Source: Agarophyton chilense (lineage: Eukaryota > Rhodophyta > Florideophyceae > Gracilariales > Gracilariaceae). From it: a DNA stretch of 64,000 nucleotides. The position numbers and the translations under genes are program-made. The notes under the pieces are model-generated. The model saw only the letters and a program-made list of their open reading frames with translations. It had not been told where the DNA came from and did not search any database. The stretch spans positions 1,922,001-1,986,000 of the forward strand of contig JARGXX010000092.1 in NCBI GenBank assembly GCA_030374765.1. The letters run 5' to 3'. Below, piece by piece: positions 12,928 through 23,047 of this stretch (position 1 is its first letter; every line of letters starts with the position of its first letter).

Positions 12928-13209
12928 GTGAAACGAACCCTCGCGCCATCCGCCGAAACGTTGGGAAATTCCCAGGAATATGTCATCGATCGCATCATCG
13001 ATCACAGCGAAGACGAAGACACCCACAGACTACTGTATTGCATCCGTTGGCACAGTTATCCTCTGGAAGCGGATACGTTGGAGCCAATAACTCATATCCC
13101 GCGCTCGCAGGTTGTGCGTTATCATCGTCGCATTCGAGTACTACTCTTTGTAGAGATGGACACCGCAATGACGGGCTTTCGAGACGCGATTTCGCCGAGC
13201 GACTGTTAA
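12928..13209 (+). pseudogene. Chromodomain end of element A pol
   Basis: This frame is offset from the integrase frame, which ends at 12923. The translation has Tyr-Val-Ile-Asp-Arg-Ile-Ile-Asp-His, Leu-Leu-Tyr-Cys-Ile-Arg-Trp, Leu-Glu-Pro-Ile-Thr-His-Ile-Pro and Val-Arg-Tyr-His-Arg-Arg, the pattern of an integrase-linked chromodomain (aromatic cage and C-terminal helix). Such domains guide chromovirus insertion to marked chromatin. The frame offset is also seen in B. In C the offset is in the other direction, so a programmed shift is not supported. Confidence 0.75.
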
Positions 13210-13216
13210 TTCCCTT

Positions 13217-13293
13217 TCCCCTCAGAAGAAGAAGAAGACGAGAAGACTTGAGAAAAAGAAGACGAGAAGATTCGAGAACAAGAAGAAAAAGTA
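13217..13293 (+). repeat. GA-rich tract between pol and the antisense gene (A)
   Basis: Almost pure purine on the plus strand (repeated AAGAAGA and GAGAAGA). It lies exactly between the two convergent genes. A matching tract occurs in B (25562-25640) and a looser one in C (43395-43510). Confidence 0.7.
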
Positions 13294-13384
13294 CTTAGGA
13301 ATACGTGAAGTCATAATAATAGAATAATTTGGTTTATGGTATCGCCTCAAGGGTGTAGACGACATCCAAAGTCGGTCAAGGTAC

Positions 13385-14900
13385 TTACCCGCGGGTACGG
13401 TTATTCGGCATGGAGGTTAGATCAGCACGATCTCCTTGCAGCTGTTCTTCGGGGAAGCCCGCGTCAAAGAGGAATTGTCTCAATTGTGCCAAAAAGTGAT
13501 CCTCCGCATCGCTCGGTTGGTGGGTGAACCCATGATGGTACCCCATCGACGGGTTGACACCCGATGCCATAGCCGTGGGTTGCGAAGCAACCGTCATATG
13601 CGCAGTACTGCATAGTTTGGGTTAATTCTCAGAATCGAGTTCTGCATCAGCACAGGGAGCTTCTTCATACTCCTGATCTGCAAACTCAGAACGTGTGGAC
13701 TCATACACATATCCAGTACTCTGATTTGGAGAACACGACCGACCAGTATCCCGAGAACGTGTCGTTGATCAACGCGGAACCGATATAGATTATGTCTGTC
13801 GAAAGCTCCACCGGACATCCACGAGGGCTCTCGATCTCTGCCCAGTGTTCTGGCAGTGCGACATACCGTCCCACGCGAGCATTCCACCTAATTCGATCAA
13901 GCTCGATCATTTCTTATGGGATCAGGTATCCCAGGCAGGATCTCGTATGTCGTTCCCGACGAGGATAATCCCAGTATGGAATGTCTCTCTTGTGGAGGAA
14001 GCGGAAGTCCTCACGGAGCAAGGGCCGGCGAAAGCAGAGTGCCGCGTTGCGTACATCGCGTAAGCCTCGCCATTCGTCGACGTCGACATCGTATAAGGAC
14101 TCGATGTACTAGTATCCTTCTCCATTCGTGCGAGCCATCCCGGGATCCAGATTCTAATCTGCAGTGAGAACGACCGTGCTAATGAACCGGTGCAGACGCT
14201 GGTATATCAGCTTGGTGAACCGAATTCGGGCTTCGTCCATACTTTCGTTGGTGTACCGGGCACTCGCGTTATCTGGCAAGGCACAGTGAGTAAGCCAATC
14301 GTGGCGTCGGATAGCCGCATACGGAAGGCCGTAGGGAAGGTAACCGCTGAAGACGTATCGGTTGATCAACGCGTCATCGCTAAGAGCGACTGGGTCAAAC
14401 CAGGAAGCCTGCGAGAAGAGGTCAGCACTGTCAAGCGGTTCTCGTCCCACCAAGTCCTCGGGATGTGGAAAGCTACGTTGAGCCCAACGAGACGGCACTC
14501 GAATGATCCCAGCGGAGGATACATGAGCCGCGCTCGACATCACACCTGAAGCCGAAGACTGTAAGGGCAAAGATTGGAAACCCACGCAAGGAGACCGCAT
14601 GGATCGGAATTCCGGAGGCCCCGCAGGATGCAAATCGAAGCTATTGCTAACGCCCGGACCCTCGGAGGGTACTTCTCCGTTGTTGGAGTTGTGCGGCGCG
14701 TAGGGATTCATAGCTGAGCAGTTCGAGACGGATGGTACTTTCGTTAAGCGAGGGAAAATTTCGGAACTCCGGTGCATATTCCGGTCTATAAGGACGTCTT
14801 GCGTCGCCGGTGCTTCGCGCTTAAGGGAGGATGTGTAGTATTCTGCACTATCGGAATGCCGATGGAGATTTTTTTTGTGGCCAAGTAGGATGATACTCAT
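13385..14900 (-). pseudogene. Antisense gene (aORF) of element A, broken
   Basis: The frame opens on the minus strand at an ATG at 14900, inside the 3' LTR. A second ATG (about 14778) lies just outside the LTR. The first 240 codons are open and match B; homology to the aORF of C covers the rest. Breaks: a TAG in the Gly-Tyr-x-Tyr-Ile-Glu segment where B has TCG, a TAA before the Glu-Met-Ile-Glu segment, and a deletion of about 350 bp that joins the Gly-Tyr-Trp-Ser-Val-Val region to the acidic C-terminus. The C-terminal part (13597-13385) keeps a short amphipathic helix (Phe-Leu-Phe-Asp-Ala-Gly-Phe). No signal peptide, membrane segment or catalytic motif is recognised. Function unknown. Confidence 0.75.
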
Positions 14901-15453
14901 AAGTAAGTGCAACGGCTAACATGAAGTTATGAAGCGGCATACTGCAGATCGTTCGTGAGGTGGTATGTTACACGTGGAACATCGGTCTGCCACGGCGCAT
15001 CCAATTCGACCCTTTGTAGGGAAATACCGGATTGGCAACGGCGCATATACTGTAGTGAGTAGCCACGTGGCAAGCATTATCCCGTACTGTAGAGGGGTTA
15101 ATTGGCTAACCGAGTTTATATCTAGGTAATATTATGTGTGGCGCTCACCCCTGTGCACTGTACTTAAGGCACAGAAGGGAGCGCCGACTCCAAAGTAAAG
15201 GAGACAACAAACGTGTCCACAACTCAATTATTCCTTGTTCAGGATTTCTTAACCGGAGATCTGGACAAGCTACAACACGTAGTTGTCCGTTCAATAGTAC
15301 CAACCACCCTCATTGGCGAGTGGGGCCTTACAACCCCCATCCCAGCTCGCTAGTGTTGTGCTCTACCAGACCTTCCCCTTAGCCGCAAGCACCCATTCGG
15401 CAGTCCCGAACACTTTCGCAGGTGTCTGCTCTCTCCACAGAGCGGATAATACA
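14834..15453 (+). repeat. 3' LTR of element A
   Basis: Starts TGTAG and ends AATACA, 620 bp. It is preceded by TTAAGGGAGGATG, a plausible polypurine tract for plus-strand priming (about 14822-14831). Confidence 0.95.
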
Positions 15454-15459
15454 AAAAGG

Positions 15460-16778
15460 AAGGGGGGTTGGAAACGGTATGGAATTGAAATGGGCATGTG
15501 ATTTAATGGAGTAGCCTCGAGAGTGTACGAGAACAAATTGCGTAATGTGAAAGAGGAGACCATTGAATTGTGCCTCAGAAAGAGGGAACCGGAGCGAAAC
15601 TGGTCGAACTGGGCAGAAGACATGAGGGCGGGATGGAATCAGATTATTCTGATTATAAATTAAAGGGGATGGTGCCTTTGGATTCTATGCAGCTGATAAT
15701 AGGAAGAAAGTCGTGGGGACCGAAGACCTACACTCCGTCTTTTCAGGTGGGGAGTGATGAGATGTTGTTGCATGTGGTGCGGATGGAGTTGAAGAATTTG
15801 ATATGGAGAAAGTTTGCGTGGATGGGGATGAAAACGCAGTGTGAAGAGGAGTTGAGGAGTGATACGTGTTTGAGGAGGGGGATGAAACAGGCTCTCAGTG
15901 ATGCTGTGGGGGTGCGGAAAAGGAATGCTAGGGATAGGTTATTTTTGGGTCTGGGGTATACTCTACTTGCTAGGAAACCCCTTAACGAGGACTCTGAAAA
16001 ACTGAATGTGTTGTATGAAGAGGAGAAGATGGAGGCTCGGGAGAAGCTGTTGCCGAAAGACCCGAATGGAGAGCCCTTCATATCTGCATGGAGGTTGGAA
16101 CAGCTGGAGAAATTATGTTTTTCAGGGTACGATGTGAACTCGGCAAAGTATGGAGATGAACCAGATGACATTTACTTCAAGAGCGGATTGAGTGTGGAGG
16201 TTTTTAGAGAGTTTATGGGGTACGATGTGGAGCAACCGTGGAAGAAAGGGGAGACACCGTATGTGGATGGAAGTGTGATGCATCTAGCCCGCTTGGATGC
16301 GTGGATTGCATCTGTGGTAGAGGCGTTGGATGAGGAGACGGGTACAGAAGGGAAGCGACAGATGTTGTTTCCGAAACTGTATTCGAAGCATCTTCCGGTT
16401 GCTGTGGAGGATATCTCACGGACAGCTTGAAGGAAGGTGGAAGAGAAGTACGGAGAGGAGCTTGTGAACCATGTTGTGAAGGATGAGGACCCGACTGAAG
16501 TGCTGGGAAATGAAGAACGTGAAGGGACCGTTGCGTTTTGGATGCCTTCGAACCAAGTAGTCTATCTGGGTGTTCGATACGAGGTGTTTCTGGAGTAGAT
16601 GACGACTTTTCTTAGGTATGTATTTGATTGCTACGTCGGACGTTGTATGCCTGAAGAACTCGAGTTTAGAGAGTTGCTTGCGGAGGAGAAAGAAATGCGG
16701 GAGGCGAAAGAAGAAAGGGAGGAGAGGGAGGGGGAGGTGGTTGAAGGCGGAGGTGAAAAAGATATTGTTGATGAGTGA
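15460..16778 (+). pseudogene. 3' half of the accessory-type gene interrupted by element A
   Basis: Skipping element A and one copy of the target duplication, the upstream frame continues for about 20 codons before a TAG. After that stop and one or two frame changes (15500-15650), a single frame runs from about 15640 to TGA 16776-16778, broken only by TGA 16428-16430 and TAG 16596-16598. The translation (about 380 residues) is charged and helical, with many Glu/Lys and a strongly acidic coiled coil at the end. Recognisable local motifs include Trp-Gly-Pro-Lys-Thr-Tyr and Leu-Gly-Val-Arg-Tyr-Glu-Val. I know no named domain. It ends about 110 bp from the 3' end of the convergent transposase-like gene, so the two likely belonged to one transposon. 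Strand bias is extreme (purine-rich coding strand). Confidence 0.55.
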
Positions 16779-16887
16779 TAAGTTTATTATCAGAAAATGG
16801 GTGTCATTTGCCTAATATTGATTCTTTTGTAGGGAAACAAGCTCTTGCTCGTGGGTCGCTGTAGAATCTGTTGATATAGAAGCGATG

Positions 16888-19800
16888 TTAACGCCAGGGG
16901 AGGGGCGGGAAGAAAGGGCGTGCTAGGTAGTTCTGGCGAACCAGGTGGACGGAACTAGGGATGGCGGAGAAGGGAACGAGACCGAACCTGGATGCGACAT
17001 AGGTGCCAGAGCGTTGGAATCTGTTTCCAGCTGGGAGGATGGTGTGGTCCTGTTCATCGTCTGTTGCCCAACGGAGGGTGATGCACTTCATGATTTCATC
17101 CACGTTATCGAGGGGAGTTGTGAGTTCGAAGAAGTGGACGAAAGCGTATTCGCGTTCGTCAGGATCTTCATCTTTTTTAGGAAAGCGAAGAAGGGCGAGG
17201 AGCTTACGCACCGAAACAGTGGGGAAGTTGCAGTTAGGTGATGAAGTACCGGAGGCGAGAATGTGGGAGAACTTTGGAAGTTTGCAAGGACCGAAGGCGG
17301 AGGTGGCAAATATGCGCTGTGTGACAGGGACTGGGGGTTCTTTGAAACGGATGCAGTTGAATGTTTGGTCGACGTCTTGGAAGGCGGGGGTGCACCCGCT
17401 GTTAATAAAGGCGGAGTTGAAGAGGGAGAAGAGAAGAGAGGAGAGAGACAGGGAAGAGGAAGAGAGTCCGAGAGCTTCGAGGCATAGGTCGTGGAAGGGT
17501 GAAATGGCGTCACGTGAGATTTGGGTGATGAAAGAAAGGGTGGAAGAGGTGAAGATGTTTGAGAGAGAAGCATTGGAGCAGTTTTGGTTTGCACGGAAGT
17601 ACTTCTTTGGAGTGATAATTTCGCGAAAGAGTACGGTGGTACCGTCGCAGACTATATAAAACCGTCGAGCACGACAAAAGGAGGTGTTTGAGGAGGAGGA
17701 AATGTGGTGGGGAATGGCGGTTGAGTTTCGGAAGCCTTCTGTAAGTTGGATTGCGTCGACTGTTTCTCTCTGAGCGGTTGAAGATTTGTGGGATGTGCGT
17801 CGATAGTGATTTTTGAAGAGGAGTTGTGCGTGTTCGTAGATGCCGGCGTCAGTGAATTGAAGACCTCCGTATATATCAATGTCAGCAATGATGTGGTCCA
17901 GAAGGTGAAACTTCAGTTTTCCGAAGTGAGAAGCTTGGAAAGGGGCGAGGACGGAGACGCAGAGGGACTTGAAGTGCTTGATGAGTTCTTGGATGGCGCA
18001 AAGTCGTTGGTCTCTCCATTCTGAGGTGGTGTTGTGGTAAAGTGCGGTGGTGAAGAGGTCTGCGTATGCCGTGACGATGGAGGTGATGGGAGATCTGTCA
18101 ACTTCACCGCAACAACGGTCAAAGAAGGCACCTATGAAGGGGAAGACCATGTCGACAGCGCGGTAGTCTTTTGCCTCGAGCATGCCTTTGATGCCGTTAG
18201 TTGTGAAGAACCCGTTTACGTATGTACCCTTCTCTGGTGTGGAAAAGTCGATGTGTAGTCCGGGTGCGGAGAATTTGGCTTCGATATCTGCGAGGATGTT
18301 GTTTGCATGGGTGAGAAGGGAGCTTCGGATTGATTTGAAGGATTTTGAGGAGCCGTTGGAGGACTCGACAGTGGCGAAGAGGCTGTCGGACTTCAAGCGT
18401 TCGATGGTTGCCAGTTTGACGAGCTTGGAGGTAAACAGATGGAAATTGTGAAGGGGTTCGAAGGAGAAGATAGAGTAAGGGGTGAGGAGTGGGGATACAT
18501 TAAGAAGGGGTATGTTTCGAAGAAGGAGTGGTACGCGGAGAGGGAGTTTGTGCAGAGGAGAGATGCTGCTTGGTCTCTGAGAGTTCTTGCTACGCGTAGT
18601 CGGCGAAGTTGTTCGGCGTCGTTGGCATCCTTGAGAAGAGCGTTGTGTGCGGATCTGGTGTGACGGGTGTTGGAAACGGTCCGAGGAGATAGGGAAGTGA
18701 GGTGGAGGTTGAGGTCGGAGCGAGATGTTAGGCATCTGTGGAAGGGCTTGGATGGGTTTGTGCCGTGTAGGATGGCGAGGATGCCTTTTGCTTCTGGGAT
18801 GTCTGCAGCATAGTTTGCGATGACTGGGTGGCACTGTCGGATGACCTGGTCTTCATCACGGAAAGGGAAACCCTCGAGGGCGAGTGCAGTAAGGGGTTCG
18901 AGGGTGGTTTGTAGAGATTCTTGGATGAGTTCCATTCGGGTGGAGCGGCTGATGGCTGAAAAAAGTGGGTGGCCTTCGATGGAGCCCTCGTCGGATAGGG
19001 AGGAACGGGCGTCGAACGAGGTGGGGAAGTAGCCAAGGAGGGTGTAGTTGCGGGAGATTCAATGGCAGCGGAAGGAGTCTTAAAAGTTGAGGAGGGTGAG
19101 GTGAAGGGGGTAGGAGGTGATAGAGGAGCTTTTCAGGGCTGTGGACGACTTTTCCCAGTAGAGCTAGATAAAGCCAATGAAATATTCCATGCCAGTGATG
19201 TACGCGTTGTGCCTAAAACCTTCTGGGTCTTGAGAGCAGAGAATGTGGTGTTTGAGGTACAGATAAATACAACTACCGAGTTTTGAAGCCATGGGATGAG
19301 CGAGTGCAGGAGACCCATTTCAAAATCACTGCCTGACGAGATGAAAGAAGGTGTTAGCACGAGTAGCGTATCGAAGTTGCTGGAGAAGGACATCGACGGG
19401 GTTTTTGAGGTAGTGAGTTGTAGTGATGTTTAAGGGATTGTGACGAACGGTTGTGGATTTGAAACCGATGGAGCCGACAGTGTCCTCGAATAGTTTGGAA
19501 TGAAGTTGAAGGCAGTGGGAGACGGAGGTTACCGGTTGAATGAGTGTTTGGGAGTAGTCAGCGTCCTTAAGGAGGGTAATGAGTTCGTCGGCTTTGCGTT
19601 TGCCAAGCTTGGTGGCCATGAATGAGATGTAGGAGACGATGGGATGGAGCTCCAAGGGTGGGCGAGGGCTGGGAGATGGGGAGCTAAAAGAAGCGTGGAG
19701 AATGTGGGTGGCGTATGCGGAGCGTATGGCCAGAGCGAGCTGCCTCGAATGGTACTCGTCCTCTTCTACCAGCGGAACGTTGTTGGAAAGATTGTTTGAG

Positions 19801-20141
19801 ATGCCGACGGAGCTGGTGTCTGCGGTCTGGACGCCTGGGCGCTTCGTGCGTGGTGGGAATTGAGTTCCATCTTTCGGGGTGGCGGCGAGGAAGGGGTTGC
19901 GGGAGGTGCGGTAGCAACACCGGCACTGGTGTTGGACAAGGAAAGTGTGACCTTTTGTCTGGAAGGTGCACCTTGGGAATCGAAAAGGCTGCATGGTGTG
20001 GAGGGTGCCTGCGCGCGATCTCGGAAAGTAAATCGGGGAGGTGAAAAAGACGTAGAACGAGGTGAGAGGGGGAGAACATATACAGGCTGGAGCTGAGGAA
20101 GTTGCAGGACAAGGACGGTGGGGAGAGTTTGAACGTATCAA
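16888..20141 (-). pseudogene. Plavaka/CACTA-like transposase, frameshifted
   Basis: Minus-strand coding pieces in order: 20141-19326, 19393-19133, 18935-about 18440, then about 18530-16888. A central piece has His-Pro-Val-Ile-Ala-Asn-Tyr-Ala-Ala-Asp-Ile-Pro-Glu, like the 'P..a.w..D.PE' block of Plavaka transposases. Further on come Phe-Ile-Gly-Ala-Phe-Phe-Asp-Arg, an Ala-Tyr-Ala-Asp-Leu segment, Lys-Leu-Lys-Phe-His-Leu-Leu-Asp-His-Ile and Ile-Tyr-Gly-Gly-Leu-Gln-Phe-Thr-Asp-Ala, then Tyr-Glu-His-Ala and Lys-Asn-His-Tyr-Arg-Arg-Thr-Ser. This order (helical block, 'K.H.L.H', 'E..H....K..Y..T') is typical of Plavaka-type DDE transposases. The family call is from memory. At least two frameshifts make it a pseudogene, unless unseen introns explain the frame changes. 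The longest single frame is 648 codons, but its first ~130 codons shadow the true frame. Confidence 0.55.
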
Positions 20142-20250
20142 GCGTACTCACCGACGTCAATTGATGCGCCAAAGACGCCCACAAGTCGTGCGGCCAGACA
20201 GACACGGGGCGTATGGGGCTTAGAAAGTGGGTTGAAATGAAAATATTCAA

Positions 20251-20877
20251 AGTTGTGAATTCTTTGAGCGGCGGTGTGTGCTTGTGTTGATTGTGAGTAG
20301 TGGCCGGATGAGCGGTTGTGGGATCTTGCGATCCTGTGATATGACGTCGTCTGGACCAGGTGGACCTTCCGCGTTTTCTAGGTGCGTGAGAAGCGGTATT
20401 GTGTACGTTTTTGCTTGCATTTCACAAGTGTTGACTCTGTTTCTATTGGTACGAGAGGGGTCGGAGCTCAATCGGGGCGTTAAGTGATGGAATTCGGTGT
20501 GGGGGGTGACGGATTGCCCAGCTTGCTATTAGGATGAACGTCATCTATGTTGATCTGGGTCGTTGAAACTGTTTTTGGTCATGCACGAGCGAGCGAAGAG
20601 TGAGGGGAACGATGGGTGATGCGGCGTGGGGTGGAGGGTGGGCGGGTGTGTGGGTTGCAATTTGGAGGTACGTGGCGTGCTACGTTGTCGTTATGTGTTT
20701 GGTCTCCTTCTGGTTGCTAACATGGGAAAACTATTTCAGCAGCCCTCATGGTGGTGAAAAGGTGGGTTTGCTATGTTTTATGCTCTGCAATCTGGACGGA
20801 GACCTCACATATTTTCGACTGTGGCTGCAAAGCGACAGAAAATTGGAATGGGGGGGCAGGAGTCGTTGAGTTAAAGA
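20251..20877. other. No gene seen; upstream side of the transposase-like gene
   Basis: G/T-rich plus strand with short frames only. It lies between the 5' end of the minus-strand transposase-like gene and a repeat array, so it may hold that gene's promoter. I see no defined motif. Confidence 0.4.
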
Positions 20878-21660
20878 TGAATGCGAGTGCTACTGGTGTC
20901 TCGTAAAGATTTAGGAAGGATATATGACATGTTCTTGTTTGCTGCTGCGAATCGGCGGAGAGGAAAGATTGGGTGGGGAGGGGAACCTCCTTGAAGGAAG
21001 TGAATCAAGCAAGTTGCTTAGGATGTGAGTGCATCGCTGAGAAAATTTCTTTCTATTATTGACGGAGATCTGACTTGTATTTGTTTATTGTTACGACAGT
21101 GCGGGTGACGTTGTATGAAGGGGGAATGATGGAAGTGCGGGTAAGTGCGAGTGCTACTGGTGTCTGGTACTGGTTTTGGAATGAGTTCTGACATGTTATT
21201 TATTGCTACTGCGAAGCGACAGAAAGGAGCGATTGGGTGAGGAGGGGGACATTCTAGAAGGACTGGACCGAGCAAGTTTTTTAGGAGAACAGTGCGCCAT
21301 TGAAGTAATTTGTTTTCGATTTTTGGTAGAGGTCTGATTTATATTTCTTTCTTGTTACGACAGTGATTGATCGCGAAATGGTGGCATCACAAGTAAGTGC
21401 GAGCTGCAATTGTATCGTGTATGCGTTAGGAAAGGAGATCTGACTTGCCGTTGTTTGCTGCTGCAAGAGAACAGGGAGGCAAGATTGGACGAGAGGTGGG
21501 ATAAGTGGTCGCTAAAGAGGTGAGTGTCGTGCTGATGTGGTTTGGGTTTGTTTTGTCACAGAGATCTGACTTTTGTCTATTTGTTGATGCGAATGCATAA
21601 AGTGGAGGCAAGACAAGGAGCACATTTTTGGGAGAGGTAAGTTTGTTTATATGGAATGTG
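20878..21660. repeat. Degenerate ~250-265-bp tandem repeats (possible subterminal repeats)
   Basis: Three units start near 20880, 21145 and 21394 with AAGTGCGAGTGCTACTGGTGTC or variants (periods about 265 and 249 bp). Inside each unit a shorter motif recurs twice, GAGATCTGACTTGTATTTGT or a variant, followed by TTGTTGCTGCTGCGAA or TTGTTACGACAG, giving about six to seven copies in all. Divergence between units is high. Position just outside a transposase-like gene suggests subterminal repeats bound by a transposase, as in CACTA elements (inference). Confidence 0.65.
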
Positions 21661-21870
21661 CTTGCATGAAGCGAGGAATTGCTCTCTAACTTGTGTGATG
21701 TTGTGATGTCTATCTAGTTATATAGGAGTTTATGATTGATGAAGGGTGAACTGGCGTACCGATTGGCCGGTTCTCGCAGAATGGAGGGTTCTTCGCGTCG
21801 CGCGAAACGATCGGAGGACGTGATGCAAAGCGGGTCACAGCATGTGAATTGGGAAGATCTCATTTCACGT

Positions 21871-21901
21871 GCAACTGGGACCCGTTTCGGGTCTCAGTTG
21901 C
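21871..21901. repeat. 14-bp-arm hairpin
   Basis: GCAACTGGGACCCG, loop TTT, CGGGTCTCAGTTGC. The arms pair over 14 bp with one G/T position. It lies 200 bp beyond the tandem repeat array. It could be a terminal or regulatory structure of the DNA transposon. Confidence 0.8.
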
Positions 21902-21990
21902 AGAATCGCAGTATTATGCACTGTCCATTAGGGTCATTAGAGGACACTTAATTGCATGTGCAGGGCATTTGAACGGTTCATACTAGCTAC

Positions 21991-22028
21991 GCTACCTGCG
22001 CGAAATGAATGATCATGCGCTAGGTAGC
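21991..22028. repeat. Second hairpin, 11/12-bp arms
   Basis: GCTACCTGCGC and GCGCTAGGTAGC are separated by 15 bases and pair with a single bulge. It lies about 100 bp after the first hairpin. From 22029 to 22337 nothing else is recognised. Confidence 0.65.
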
Positions 22029-22337
22029 ATTCTGTATTCGTTTCATTGTCGGTAGAATTCATGGACTAGGATTAATGCGTATCGAAAGATATCTCCCAAG
22101 TTCTCTTCCATTCTTCCTAGTGTGCCAGTGTTAGTGCGGAAGTTTGATAGTTTTCTACATTCTCCCCAAAATGTACTTGGGCTGGTATTTTTGCGCTAGA
22201 TATTCTGGCATCAAAATTCTGCGGATTTTTGAATGCTAACCATAGACATTTTAGCACACCCAAATTAGAAATCTAGCAACAAATACTAGCTTTCCAAAAA
22301 CACAGACGTACAGTACTGGATAACTAGCTCTAAATGG

Positions 22338-22593
22338 GCTTCCACCTACGAAGGGTAGGCTTGGTTGTCACGTGGCTACCCACTATATGCGCCGTTGCCC
22401 ATCCGGTATTTCCTTACAAAGGGTCGAATCGGATGCGCCGTTGCAGGCCGAGATCCCACGTGTAACATACTACCTCGCTGGCTATCTGTGAGATGCCGGT
22501 TCATAACTTCATCATAGCTGTTGCTCTTACCCATGCGTATTATCGTACTTGGACGAAAAAAATTCCATCGGACTTCCAAGAGTAGTGGAATAC
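22338..22593 (-). repeat. Old truncated LTR of the A/B family
   Basis: The reverse complement matches the first ~250 bp of the A/B LTR in order (start TAGTATTC, the poly-T after GATGGA, CAAGTA, GTGCAAC, the TACACGTGG block, CCTTTGTAGG block) with many substitutions. The outer TG is missing and the rest of the LTR is absent. It predates A and B. Confidence 0.8.
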
Positions 22594-22739
22594 TAGAGCA
22601 ACCTATATCATTTCCCCAGCCTCAGAACATACCAGTACAAACACCGGCGTGCCATTGAATTTTGTCCTTACTTTCAACACCTAAAACCTCTTTTCCAAAA
22701 ACTCCAGGAATTATCATCATCCCGAAACATGACAAACAC

Positions 22740-23047
22740 AATACCCCTGACCATTACGCCCAAAACCCCATCCCACACATCAATGTGCAAATACTTTCAG
22801 TATCCGGGCGCAGATAGATGGGCAAACGCATACGACGAAGAACTGAACATCATCGTCTCCACTGGCACGATCCAATAGATATCGTACTCAGAGACACCCT
22901 TCAAAACAAAATTAATCCCAATAAAATGACAAACCGTTACAAACGCTCCAGTAAAGGTATCTTCGCGAGACACAAAGCGAGATGCAATGTTCAAAGCGAC
23001 CGAATGCAGCCACATGTCGATTCTAATTCAGAACAAGTCAGCATATA
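22740..23047 (+). pseudogene. Ty1/copia reverse transcriptase, left fragment
   Basis: The plus-strand translation has Arg-Trp-Ala-Asn-Ala-Tyr-Asp-Glu-Glu-Leu (the copia 'W..A...E' block that opens the RT domain), then Arg-Tyr-Lys-Arg-Ser-Ser-Lys-Gly and Arg-His-Lys-Ala-Arg-Cys, the copia 'yKARlv' block, in frames differing by small shifts. It stops at element B (23048). The domain resumes at 32619. From 22594 to 22740 there may be further decayed integrase-to-RT linker, too eroded to call. Confidence 0.75.

Larger units (their letters stand above)
6236..15453 (+). mobile_element. Ty3/gypsy chromodomain retrotransposon, element A (defective)
   Basis: Two 620-bp LTRs of the form TGTAG...CTACA/ATACA bound a 9,218-bp element. 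The flanks are AAAAGG at 6230-6235 and AAAAGG at 15454-15459, a clean 6-bp target duplication (5 bp is possible because of the A run). Internal order is gag, protease, reverse transcriptase, RNase H, integrase, chromodomain, then an antisense gene before the 3' LTR. By hand I count about 18 LTR differences in 620 bp, so the insertion is fairly old or fast mutating. Coding capacity is destroyed by stops, frameshifts and a roughly 0.9-kb internal deletion shared with element B. A also lacks about 350 bp of the antisense gene that B retains. Confidence 0.95.

Noticed and set aside
12923-13209. Programmed frameshift into the chromodomain.
   Set aside because: The offset goes one way in A and B and the other way in C, and no slippery sequence is shared. 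Ordinary indels are more likely.
16945-18663. Plus-strand frames, up to 218 codons, opposite the transposase-like gene.
   Set aside because: Glu/Lys/Gly-rich shadows of the pyrimidine-rich sense codons on the minus strand, which shows the Plavaka-type blocks.
21871-21901. The hairpin as a bacterial-type terminator.
   Set aside because: The window is eukaryotic, there is no T run after the stem, and no gene ends there.
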